In this document: positions 24,601 to 34,600 of the stretch, piece by piece | How the letters are laid out: the number at the start of each line of letters is the position of its first letter | Position numbering within the stretch: the stretch's first letter is position 1 | NCBI GenBank assembly: GCA_024291935.2 | Contig: CM044320.1 | Location: 55,618,001 to 55,682,000, forward strand | Length of the DNA: 64,000 bases | Origin: Okapia johnstoni | Lineage: Eukaryota; Chordata; Mammalia; Artiodactyla; Giraffidae | Reading direction: 5' to 3' | Position numbers and translations under genes: made by a program | The notes under the pieces: generated by a model | What the model was told of the DNA's origin: nothing | Database searches by the model: none | The model's input: the letters and a program-made list of their open reading frames with translations, nothing else

Positions 24601-26547
24601 TCCATCTCAGGCCCCCTCTCCCCCTGCAGCAATGGTGCCTGAGCTGGGTACATCTGCTTAGCTAGCCTCTTTCCAGATTCTGGAAATGATGCATTTTAGA
24701 TTCTGTGTCTGCCACGTGTCTCTCCCCAGCCTCACTGTCCTTGTTCCTCTCCATCTTTGCAGGCTCCACCCTGAAGAACTGGGAGGCCCCCCACTGAAGA
24801 AACTGAAGCAAGAGGTGGGTTTTCCAGGGCAAACCTCGGGAGTTAGGGCAGCCGTCCCAGCCCACACCCTTGCCAGTTCTCATTTTCTTATTTGGACATC
24901 CACAGGTTGGAGAACAAAGTCACTCTGAAATCCAGCAGCCTCCTCCTGGCCCTGACTCCTATGCTCCCCCCTTCCGCCCCAGCCTGGAGGAGGACAGCGC
25001 CAGCCTGTCGGGGGAGAGCCTGGATGGGCACTTGCAGGGTGAGTGTGCATCACAACCCTTCTTACTGTGGGGGTGGAAGGCACGGGAGGAGGGCACCAGG
25101 AGGCAACTGCCTGGAGCGGGGTTGGGAGGCCTGGTCGGATAGGGGCCAGTGGACCTGGGCCTGTGGGTCTGGCTGTGTGGTTGAGGGTGGGGGTTCCATT
25201 ACTGTGGTCCCTTACCTGACCCATGCCCATGCCCGCAGCTGTGGGGTCATGTCCAAGGCTGACGCCGCCCCCTGCTGACCTGCCTCTGGCATTGCCAGCC
25301 CACGGGCTGTGGAGCCGCCACATCCTGCAGCAGACACTGATGGATGAGGGGCTGCGGCTAGCCCGCCTCGTCTCCCACGACCGCGTAGGCCGCCTCAGCC
25401 CCTGTGTGCCTGCGAAGCCACCTCTCGCAGGTGAGGCAGCCAGCAGTGCTGTCCCCAAGCACCCCACTACCCAGGCCCCACACAGCAATCCTGGTGTCCT
25501 GGGGCTAGCTGGGAGGAGGAGGGATGTAGTCTCCAGAGAGGGCAGGATGGTGGGGCTCCAGCCAGGCAGGCCTTGAGTTGAGGAGGGAGGACCCTTCAGG
25601 GCTGTTCCCAGTAGGGAGAGTCCAACCCCTAATCTGTGAGGGGGGAGCTAGGGGAGCAGGGAGACAGAGAATGGGGGACAAAGGGGAGCAGGAAGAGGAG
25701 AGCCATCAAGAACGGAAGCTTGGCTGGAAGTTGTGCCAATGCAAGAGGGTGGAGCAGGCGAGGAGCTGGAGTGGGGTTGCCAGCTTGGAATTGGAGGAGT
25801 CTGAAGGGGAAGGGGGATGCTTTGTTTGTGGATGGGGAGAGGGGCAGGCAAGTAGGCCGGCAGAGAGGGCCGGGCATCGGCTGGGCTGAGAGTGATGCAG
25901 CAGACAAAGCCACCAACCCTAGCTTGGTATTTTTAAACTGTGCGTGGGTGGGAAGTGGGGGTGGGGACTGAAAGGGGGGCTCTTCTTGGAGGAGGAGCTG
26001 GGAGGCTGACTTCCTGTGTTCCCCCTGTTTTGGCTTCTAAGAAACTTGGGGGGCCTGGCAAGGTGGGTGGGGCCTGGGAGGAGTCCAGGGAAGAGTGGGG
26101 GTGGCAGAGCCTGGGAAGGGGGGGAGGGGGAGAGGTCAGAGCCAAGCCGCCCCCACAGCTCCTGACAGAACCAGAAATTCCAGCAGAACGGAGGCGGGAG
26201 AGACAGAGAAAGAGAGAGACACACATACAGAGACAGAGAGCTACACACAGCCAGAAAGAGGAGGGGGCGCACATGCTTGGGTATGGAACCCCGGCCCCCC
26301 CTTCCCCGGACAAGAAGTGGGCCGGAGTCAGTAAACCAAGCTCATCCTCGCAGCCTTCTCCGCCCCTGCCTCTGTGCTCAGCCACCTCTGTGCAGCCTCC
26401 ACCCCACAGCCGCCTGACCTGGCCCTTCTCCCTGCAGAGTTCGAGGAGGGGCTTCTGGACCGATGCCCGGCCCCAGGACCGCATCCTGCGCTGGTGGAAG
26501 GTCGGAGGAACAGCGTGAAAGTGGAGGCTGAGGCCAGCCGGCAGTGA
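21433..26547 (+). CDS. NAB2: NAB2, complete coding region (7 exons, 525 aa)
   Basis: NGFI-A binding protein 2, a nuclear co-repressor that binds EGR1/2/3 and recruits chromatin repressors. Coding exons: 21433-21515, 22972-23845, 24286-24419, 24763-24814, 24906-25038, 25239-25430 and 26438-26547. These sum to 1578 nt, 525 residues plus stop, the human length. NAB conserved domain 1 (about 35-115; [20 protein letters not shown]) binds the EGR R1 region and oligomerises. NCD2 (about 270-365; [20 protein letters not shown] and [20 protein letters not shown]) is the repression domain. A basic run PPLKKLKQE near 375 resembles a nuclear localisation signal. All introns are GT-AG with consistent phase. 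No premature stop. The stop is followed by a 0.7-kb 3' UTR that meets STAT6. Confidence 0.96.
22972..23845 (+). CDS. NAB2: NAB2 exon 2: NCD1, serine/proline linker, most of NCD2
   Basis: 874 nt, acceptor ttcccag|GCCCAG, donor GAG|gtgagg. It encodes residues 28-319: the NCD1 EGR-binding domain, a long Gly/Ser/Pro-rich linker and the start of NCD2. The frame stays open for about 245 nt upstream into intron 1. Confidence 0.95.
24286..24419 (+). CDS. NAB2: NAB2 exon 3
   Basis: [20 protein letters not shown] through SLKGS, the end of NCD2. Acceptor cacag|CTGACC, donor AG|gtgaga. Some human NAB2 isoforms skip an NCD2 exon, so this 134-nt exon is worth watching for alternative use. Confidence 0.95.
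24763..24814 (+). CDS. NAB2: NAB2 exon 4 (52 nt)
   Basis: [18 protein letters not shown]. Micro-exon carrying the basic cluster KKLK. Acceptor tgcag|GCTCCA, donor GAG|gtgggt. Confidence 0.94.
24906..25038 (+). CDS. NAB2: NAB2 exon 5
   Basis: [20 protein letters not shown] through SLDGHLQ. Proline-rich, then acidic and serine-rich. Acceptor cacag|GTTGGA, donor G|gtgagt. Confidence 0.94.
25239..25430 (+). CDS. NAB2: NAB2 exon 6
   Basis: [20 protein letters not shown] through AKPPLA, including the conserved [18 protein letters not shown] helix. Acceptor cgcag|CTGTGG, donor G|gtgagg. Confidence 0.94.
26438..26547 (+). CDS. NAB2: NAB2 exon 7, C terminus
   Basis: [20 protein letters not shown] through [10 protein letters not shown] and stop TGA at 26545-26547. 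The terminal VKVEAE is a consensus sumoylation-type motif (psi-K-x-E). Confidence 0.95.
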
Positions 26548-27240
26548 GGGGCAGACTGACGTCCTCAGACCCCAGGCTTCTGGCTCATACAGACCCCTCC
26601 ACTCTCACCCTGGCTTCTAGTCACGACCCTGGATCCTTCCCCTGCCCTTCTGCCTCCCCCCCTGCCCCATGGGCATAGGACTATGGGGCTTCAAGCAATA
26701 ACAAGCAGGGGCCTGGCCAGAGGACACAGGGAGGGAGCATGGTGCCCCCTCCCCCTTGCCTAGAGCAAGGAGGCGAGAACTCTGCCCCCAGGGCACTTGG
26801 GGTCCCCTTCCCCTACACAGCCCACTCCCATTCTCTCTAGTTTGAACCAGTCACATGAGCAGTTGGACTCAGTTTGGACATGGGGGAAAGGGGGACTTCT
26901 CTGGGAGGGTCCAGCAGCTAAAAATAGAAACATTTTCCCCCAGATCTGGGGGCCTTGGAACACTGGACATGCTCCTCCCCCACTGCCCCCCCATTTTTGT
27001 GCTTTTAGTTTGTTTCTTTAATTTAACAAGTGCTGCAGTTTGTCCCCCACCCTCATCTCCCCCCCCCCAAGTCCTCAGCGTTCTCTCCTCCTTGCCCTGT
27101 CTAGGGGGTGTGGGGTCCCCTTCACCGGCCCCCTCGGGAGGCCTGGGTGGACTCAGGGTCTCCCTCAGCTGGGGGCTGGGCCGCAGCACCTGTCTGAGCA
27201 GTTAGAGCGTCTTTCTTTTCAGATCGTGTACAGTAGATTA

Positions 27241-27271
27241 TTTATTTTGTTATTTTGAAATAAAATTTATT
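27241..27271 (-). terminator. STAT6: STAT6 poly(A) signals (two AATAAA on the minus strand)
   Basis: Plus-strand TTTATT at 27266-27271 and at 27241-27246 read as AATAAA for STAT6. Either would give a 3' UTR of about 1.2 kb, in line with the human transcript. Confidence 0.75.
27259..27264 (+). terminator. NAB2: NAB2 poly(A) signal AATAAA
   Basis: Canonical hexamer in ttttgaaataaaatttattt; it is the only clear plus-strand signal after the NAB2 stop. Confidence 0.85.
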
Positions 27272-28103
27272 TTATGGCTTAGGATCTCTGACTCCCAAGA
27301 TAGAGAAAGGGTGGCATGGGGTGGGAAAGTGGAGGGAAGCTGGCGGTGGGTGGGGGAAATAGAAAAAGCAGGTAGGGCCCCCAGTACATCAAGGGGACCA
27401 CACACCTGAGTCTGGACCCCAGATTCACACTCTGCCTCCTGGCAAGACTGGGGGTGGTGAGCCACCAAAGCTACAGCCTGATAGGCAGATGTCGCAGCCA
27501 CATAAATCCACGTGGGCCCAGAGCTGAGTACATTTGGGTTAGCATACGTCAGAGAGGCCAGCATACTCGCTGGGGCCTTGTGTCCAGTATCTCATACTTG
27601 CTAACTTGTGTTGTCACACAGACAAAGTCAGAGAGTTCAGTGTTCTTTGTGGCCATAAAACTAATGTGTGACATCCATATATTAACATGTCCCAAGATTA
27701 ACATGTCCCAAGTGCACACGCTTTTCACCCAGCTGTATAGACTTTGCCCTTGTACTTCTGCACAATCTCACACATGTATCCTGAAGCCTCCAGCTGACTG
27801 ACAAGAATCGAGCTGGTTGGGACCTGTTTTTTTAATCTGGCCAAAAGCCACATCTGTAACCAAATGTACAGACCCCACCCCACTTCTCTCCCAGGGTCTC
27901 CTGAACTGCTTCCCATCTCTCCAGGGCTGGGGCCCAAGCCCATACCGCCATCCTCAGTCTGTGGAGCAGATGTGTGTGTGTGCGTGCTTCCACCCATGCG
28001 TGCTGAGCCCCGGCTTGGGGCAAGTAGAGAAATCCCCCCCCTTGCCCACACCTGTGCTCTTGTCCAGCCCTCTTCCTGCTGAGCGCCATCTTCCAATGAG
28101 AGC

Positions 28104-28166
28104 TGTGTGTGTGCGTGTGTGTGTGTGTGCGCGTGCGCGTGCGTGTGCGCACATGCGTGCACGCGC
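28104..28166. repeat. Alternating GT/GC dinucleotide tract
   Basis: 63 consecutive bases alternate pyrimidine-purine without a break, from tgtgtgtgtgcgtg to tgcacgcgc; GC steps are interspersed among GT steps. Confidence 0.95.
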
Positions 28167-28444
28167 TGCCTGTACAGGCATGTTGGGGCGTGTCTCACTT
28201 AGAACCTGAATTTCCCTTCCACTGTCTGTAAGGGAGAGGGCAGGGGTGTGTTGGAAGGGAAGGAGTAGGTATGTTCCACCCAGTGTACCTTCTCCTGGCA
28301 GTCTTTTCCTCCTGAGCAGGGAGTGGGTGGGGAGAGGAGGACACACCCTCTCTGTCTACTGTTGGGCAGGAGCAGGGGCAGGTGCCCAGAGCAGGCCCGT
28401 GGGGGCAGGAGAGCGGTCTCTCTGGGCTCCGCCTCCAGCTGGGA

Positions 28445-28634
28445 TCACCAACTGGGGTTAGCCCGTAGGTCCAGGTGGGACATTGAGATCCCAGACTGCC
28501 CGTAGGGGGAGGGCTGCAGGAGGGGTTGGGCTCCCAAGGACCCTCCCCCTGACTCCCCTTGTCCCTCCAAGAGAAGCTTGGTAAGGTCCTGTTCAGTGGG
28601 AGGCAACAAGGGCGGGAACATGTCTTCACGGACC
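28445..28634 (-). CDS. STAT6: STAT6 exon 22, residues 785-847 and stop
   Basis: [20 protein letters not shown] through [12 protein letters not shown] and TGA (28445-28447). LTKLL at 802-806 is the LxxLL motif for the NCOA1 PAS-B domain. Acceptor tgcag|GGTCCG. Confidence 0.96.
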
Positions 28635-31600
28635 CTGCAGGGAGGAAGTGGAGAAGCAGTGGGATAGGCATGGTACCCACACCTCAACCCCCCATCCAGC
28701 CTCCATCCCCAGGCTGACACTCACCAGGTGCCTTGAGGGAACCCTCCCACCGGCTGGTTCAGGCAGCTGTCTTCTGCCATGGTCACGTCTGAGCAGAGCA
28801 AGGGCTCAGGGCTGGACACAGCATGATCCTGAGGCGGGCACGGCAGCAGGCCCCTGCCAGCCCCAGAGAAGTAAATGAGGTGGTGGTGGGGGTCAGGGTG
28901 GAGTTGAGGCTGGGAATGAATGAGGAGCTTGAGCTCAGGATGGGGGCGGGATGGTCACTCACTGCGGGTGAGGTTGGTCAAAGGGCAGGCTTATCTGGCT
29001 CAGGTTGGGAGGCATTGGCAGGTGAGGTCTGGAAGCAAGAAGGGGAGGGCACAGTCAAAGGAAAGCTGGACCAGGGCAGCTGTTGCAAAGTCAAGCCCAT
29101 TGAGTAAGGAAACTATTTCCAGTTCTTCATCCTGATGGCATCACCTTGGGCAAGTCATTTCTACCTGTGAGTTTAGTTCTCTTCTCTGTATAAATATTAT
29201 ATGCACTGGGGCTGGAGCAGGGGACAGAGGAAGGGATAGATTAGCTAATTTCTGATGTTTCTTTGGACTCTGAACTCTGCTGGTTCTAAGATCCCAGTCG
29301 CCACCTCTACCTCAACTCCTATGGGGGGAAGATGTCCTGCCTTGACTGAGAGTTAGTCAACACCTGAGTGCTACCTGGAGAACAAAAATATCTATGCCAC
29401 TTCCAGGCCAGAAAGATAAATATATACAAATCAAGGTAACAGAAAAATGACAGTAGATTTCAGAGGCAGGAGAGAGAATACTAATACTTGCATAGCTCTT
29501 ACTAGGAGCCGGGTTCTATGTTTAGCTTTATACATACTACTAACTCAAATTAACCTTCACGATAATCCTGTGAAGTAGGTATTATTATCATCATTATTCC
29601 ATTTTACAGATGAGGCATCTGAGTTAAGTAACTTGCCCAAAGTCAGCAAGTGGTGGAGCTGGAATTTGAACCTGGATCTTAACTATTAACACCTCAATGG
29701 AGTGGACAGAAGAGTCACAGGTGTTGGCTTTTTGCCACCCCTTTCTCATTGAAGAACCTCTCTTCACAAATGCAAGTGCCCATCCCCACTGCAGGGAGTA
29801 GCCCAACCCATTCCCCAGAGATGGCCCCACTTACTCCTGGAAGGCTGGCAACATATTGACTGATTCTTCCCGGGGGAGGGCTGGATATGAGGGGATGGAG
29901 TGAGAGCGTGGTGGGTACACTTGGGGCCTAGGGAAAGAAAGCAGACTCCTGAGGCCCGCCCTTCTGAAACTCCCAACCCCTACCCGGGAATCCCAGGGCT
30001 TCCCTGGGGGCTCAATGGTAAAGAATCCACCTGCCAATGCAGGAGACATGGGTTTGATCCCTGTCGCAGGAAGATCCCACATGCCATGGAGCAACTAAAC
30101 CAATACACCACAACTACTGAGCCTATGCTCTAGAGCCCAGGAGCCACAACCGCTGAAGCCCATGAGCCCTAGAGCCCATGCTCTGCAACAAGCGAAGCCA
30201 CTGCGATGAGAAGCCTGCACACTGCAACTAGAGAGTAGCCCCCACTCGCCTTAACTAGAGAAAAAGCCTGCACAGCAACGAAGACCCAGCAGAGCCAACA
30301 ATAAAATAGGTTTTTAAAATTATATTTTTAAAAGAAAGTTAGGGGATCCCTTTCAAGCAAAGGAAATTCCCTACTTCAACCCCCAGTGCCAACTCTCCCC
30401 ATGCCCATGCTGAATGCCTACTGGCACAGACCACTCCCAGTTCTATCTCTCAAGCTTCTTACACCATATCTGGGCCGAGCTGCAGGTTCATGGAGGAGTC
30501 AGGGGCCATTCCAAGATCATAAGAGGGCACCATGGTAGGCATTTGGGGCTCTGGGGTGGGAAGTGGCTGGTCCCTGGAGGAGGGGAGGAGGCATGTGTGA
30601 CTGACCAGGGGTTGATGCCACACCTCCTGCTTACAAGTAAGTACCAGCCCCACCCTCCGTCCATACCAGCACACTCACCTTTCCACAGTCATCTTGATTG
30701 TAGCTGGGACATAACCCCTTTCATCCTTACCCATCTGCTCAGCTGTTGTGGGGAGCAAAGGAAAGCCATGGAATGCTTCCGGGTTAGGGAGGAAGGGAGC
30801 TGGAAAAGGTGAGCATGGATGATGGGCAGGGTCCAGAAGCAGGGAAATGACAATGGAGGAAGAAGTCAGGGATGACACACAGCAGGTGGGGTGAGGGCAG
30901 CCAGGAGCAGGGAGGAGGTGGACCACAGAAGGAGTCAGAGCTGCCAGCCCCAGCTCACGGCTCACGTTTGTAGTGGCTCCGGAAAGCCTCATCCTTGGGT
31001 TTCTTGGGGTAGAGGTTTTTAAGCTGAGCGAGGTCCCGGATTCGGTCCCCAAGTGAGCGAATGGACAGGTCTTTGGCAGAGAACGGCTGGATGTTCTCTA
31101 TCTGTGGGGAGCCTACATGAGGAATGAGGCCATGAGTCCCCTCTGTCCAGACTTGCTTCCCCTTCCCCAACCTACCCCCATGGTTGGACTCATTCTCAGT
31201 CTACCAAGGTAATGAGAGGAGGAGCTGGTGTGAGGGTCCCACCAGTCCCCATTCCCACCGAACTCCAAGTGAGAAGGTAGAAGTTTAGGCCACAGAAGGA
31301 AGAAGAGAAGTTGAACCTAAGGAAGAACTTCCTGAAGATCAGGGTTGGCATCAAAGAAGGCCAGGACCTTTCTCAGAAGAAACCCCTGAGGGCACAGGCA
31401 CAGAGGCAGAGGACTGGCTGGGGTGACCTCACCATCCTGGCCTCGAATGACGTGGGCAATGGTGATGCCCCCAATCTCTGAGTCACTGAACCGAAGGAGG
31501 AAGGTTCCATCAGGCTCGTTGAGAAGAAGGCTAGTGACGTACTGTTTGCTGATGAAGCCAATGATCAACCTGGCCAGGATGAAGGAGAGGATGTGGGTGG

Positions 31601-34600
31601 GGGTGTAGGGTGTGGAGCAGAATCTGGAGGCCCAGATCCTCAGGTCACCTGGGGCAGGGACTCACCGGTCTGACCAGTAGCTCCGGAGACAGCGTTTAGT
31701 AAGATCCAGGACACCATCAAACCACTGCCAAAAGGTGAAGCTACGACCCGCCAGGATCTCCTGTAGGGAGAGGGGAGCCAGTGTGAGCAAGAGAGGGCCA
31801 GAGCAGGAGCCTGGCTAGGCCAGGCACTGGGATGTGAGTACCGACATGACAGAGTCACAGGACTGAGGGACCACACTGCACCTGAGACCTCATCAATGAC
31901 AATGGCTGGCACTCAAGCTTCCCGTGTACCAGATACTAGTCCAAGCTCTTGACATAAATTACTGTATCTGATCTTTACAAGCCTATGGATGAAGATCCCA
32001 TGAGTATCCCATCTTACAGATGAAGAAATGAAAGCCTAGAAAGATCAAATAACTTGCTTCTTACACAACCAGTGAGAAGCAGAGCTGGGATTTAGTCCAG
32101 GAAGTCTGGGCTGGGCCCCCTCATAACCACTGTGCTCCACCCCCTCCCAAATGAGGCCTGGAAGAAGTGGTGTCCAGAGAAGGCAGCTGGCAGCATGTAA
32201 GTGTCCTGTTCCCTTTGCTAACACATCCTCTGGTCATGTGGGCTTTTCTTTCTTCCTTTTTTAAAAAAGAGATCAGTACATGATAGCATTGACTCAGCTG
32301 GTCTTCAACCAAGACACCCAGGCATCCACTTTTCCCTGTTTTTGTAACAGATCCAGTCCTGAGCCACCTTATTTTGGGGGCAGTAAAATGTAGTAGCTAA
32401 GGGCAAGAGTCAGAAATATGGCCTCACTTGCTGGGAGGCCTTGGAGAAACTACTTTATGCCTCTGAGCCGGTTCATCCTCTATAAAATGGGTGTAATAGA
32501 ACCTACCTTAAAGAGCTGTTGTGATGATTAAGTGAGATAGCATACATACGGTGCTCAAGTACAATCTGGCATATAATTAGCTGTCAACGCATGGTCGCTG
32601 GTGTTATTGCATTTGTCCCTGTGGGATTTCCTCCTGGTTTTTGCAATAAGAACTATTTCCTAATGGGTCAAAGTCATTTTGAATCAAAGCTATGTTTACA
32701 CACAATCTGGGTGAGTCATGCAAATCACTAGCAAAAGGGAGGACAGAGGGCCCCCAGACAAAAACTAGGGGGATGCCAGAGAGCCAAGGGGTTTTCCTGC
32801 CTGGGCCAGGGCAGAGGCCCTCCTGATGAACATGGCAGGGCACTGTGAAAATCCTAGCGGTCGGTCCCTGGGCAGACTCTGGGGAGGCCCTGAGTGTCCC
32901 AGGGATGAAGACCTTGGGGGCGGGAGGTCCAAAGGGCAGGGGAATGACCTTGTTGAACTGTGACCAGGACACAGAACGGTGCTGGAAGGCCTCCATACTG
33001 AGGCTGTTGTCAGTGAAGATCTTCTGGGCCAGGAAGAGGAAGTGCTCTGGGAGTAACCCCCGGTTGGTCCCCACTTCAGCCATGAACTTGAGGTTCAGAG
33101 TTTCACACATCTTCTCCCAGGGCACACGCTCAGCCACCACAAAGGGCACGCGGTCCTGGGAGGGGAGGGGAGAAGGTGAGGGAGCCTCAGGCTGACATAG
33201 CCATTCCTCCTCAGGAGGGCCTGCATCCTCCTCAAGACTGTCCCTCCCCAGCCTTGTCCCCCTGAGTCTGCTCAAGAAAAATGTTGCTTTTCCAACAGTA
33301 GTCTAAGGTGCCACCACAGAATCGGTATTAAGATTGGCATGAAAGGCGGTCAGAAGGACAGAAACAAGTCTGAGAAGGAGTTATGGTCACTCTCATGTGC
33401 ACATACCAGCCACCCTACCAGCCTGCACCAACCCCCCGGGTTAGAGCCCCTCTTCCCCCCAACTCTGGGTCTTGCCTCACCATCTCAGAGAAGGCATTGT
33501 CCCACAGGATGGTGGCTTTGGCATTATTGTCTTGGTTGCCGTGGACGATGACCACCAGGGGCAGAGACAGGGCCTGAAGCGGGTGAGGAAAGGGAGCTCT
33601 TGGTACTGGGGGACAAGGGGCCTCTGCAGAGGGCTGGCTCTGAGGGTGCCCGGAAGCTCCTGAACTCCCACCACATAGTTAAAAATTCGTGGTGTGTAAT
33701 CGAGTGCTTTCTGAAGCTGAATTATGGCCTCCCTGCTGAGACGTGGTGAGGAGTCAGTGCTATGGAGTCAGACCTCCAGGTTTCAAATGCCAGCTCCAAC
33801 ATTCAGGAGCTGTGTGACCCAGGCTAAGTACCAATCTCTGTGTCTCAGTGTTCTCATCTGTAAAATGAGGCTAGTAAGAATACCCCCTCATAATGTTAAC
33901 TGTGCAAACCCTGCATGTGTGCACATGCATATGACTTAAAACAGGGCCCTGGTATAAGAAAAGTGCTTCAATACCTTAGCCATTGGCATGGCTAAGGAAA
34001 ACAGTTCTTATTGCAAAAACTGGGACAGAATCCCACAGGGACATATGCAATAACACACACCGTCATTCCCTGGAGTGTGCACTTGAGTTCTCATCCTCCC
34101 CACTCCCCCTGGAGCCCCAACATGCCTGAACCCCAGACCCACAGGGTACAGGACATTCATGAGGAGTGAGGATCCAGGCCTCAGTGTGTGGCTGGGGCAC
34201 CTGGGACCCTTCCTTGGGCGGGGCTTGGACCCAGGCTCACCTGGAGCTGGATGGGGAGTTTGTTAGGGCCAAGCGTGAGGCTGGTGGAGAAGAGCACGGC
34301 ACACTTCTCCTCGGTGACAGACTCAGTGCCCTTCCGCTCACACCGCTTGATTTTCTTCAGAAGCTGGGGGATGGGGTGAGGGCAAGGAGGATGAGGGCAG
34401 AAACTGCCTCTCCTGGGCTCCCCACCCTCTCGAGGACACTTGCCTGGCCTGAGGACCCCCGCCCTCTGCTCCCCAAAGGCCTCTCACCAAGTTCTTGAAC
34501 AGTGCAGAGCAGCAGTTCCCAGGAATGCTGTTCTCCAGGGGCACAGTGTTGTTGATGATTTCCCCGGTGCTTTCTCTGCCAGGGCAAGTCAGAGAGGGGC

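Larger units (their letters stand above)
26548..27285 (+). other. NAB2: NAB2 3' UTR
   Basis: About 0.7 kb of C-rich sequence from the stop to the poly(A) signal AATAAA at 27259-27264. Cleavage is expected near 27275-27285. It overlaps the end of the STAT6 transcript on the other strand by tens of bases. Confidence 0.8.
27245..28444 (-). other. STAT6: STAT6 3' UTR
   Basis: About 1.2 kb from the stop to the shared poly(A) block. It contains a 63-bp alternating purine-pyrimidine tract at 28104-28166. No coding potential is supported. Confidence 0.78.
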
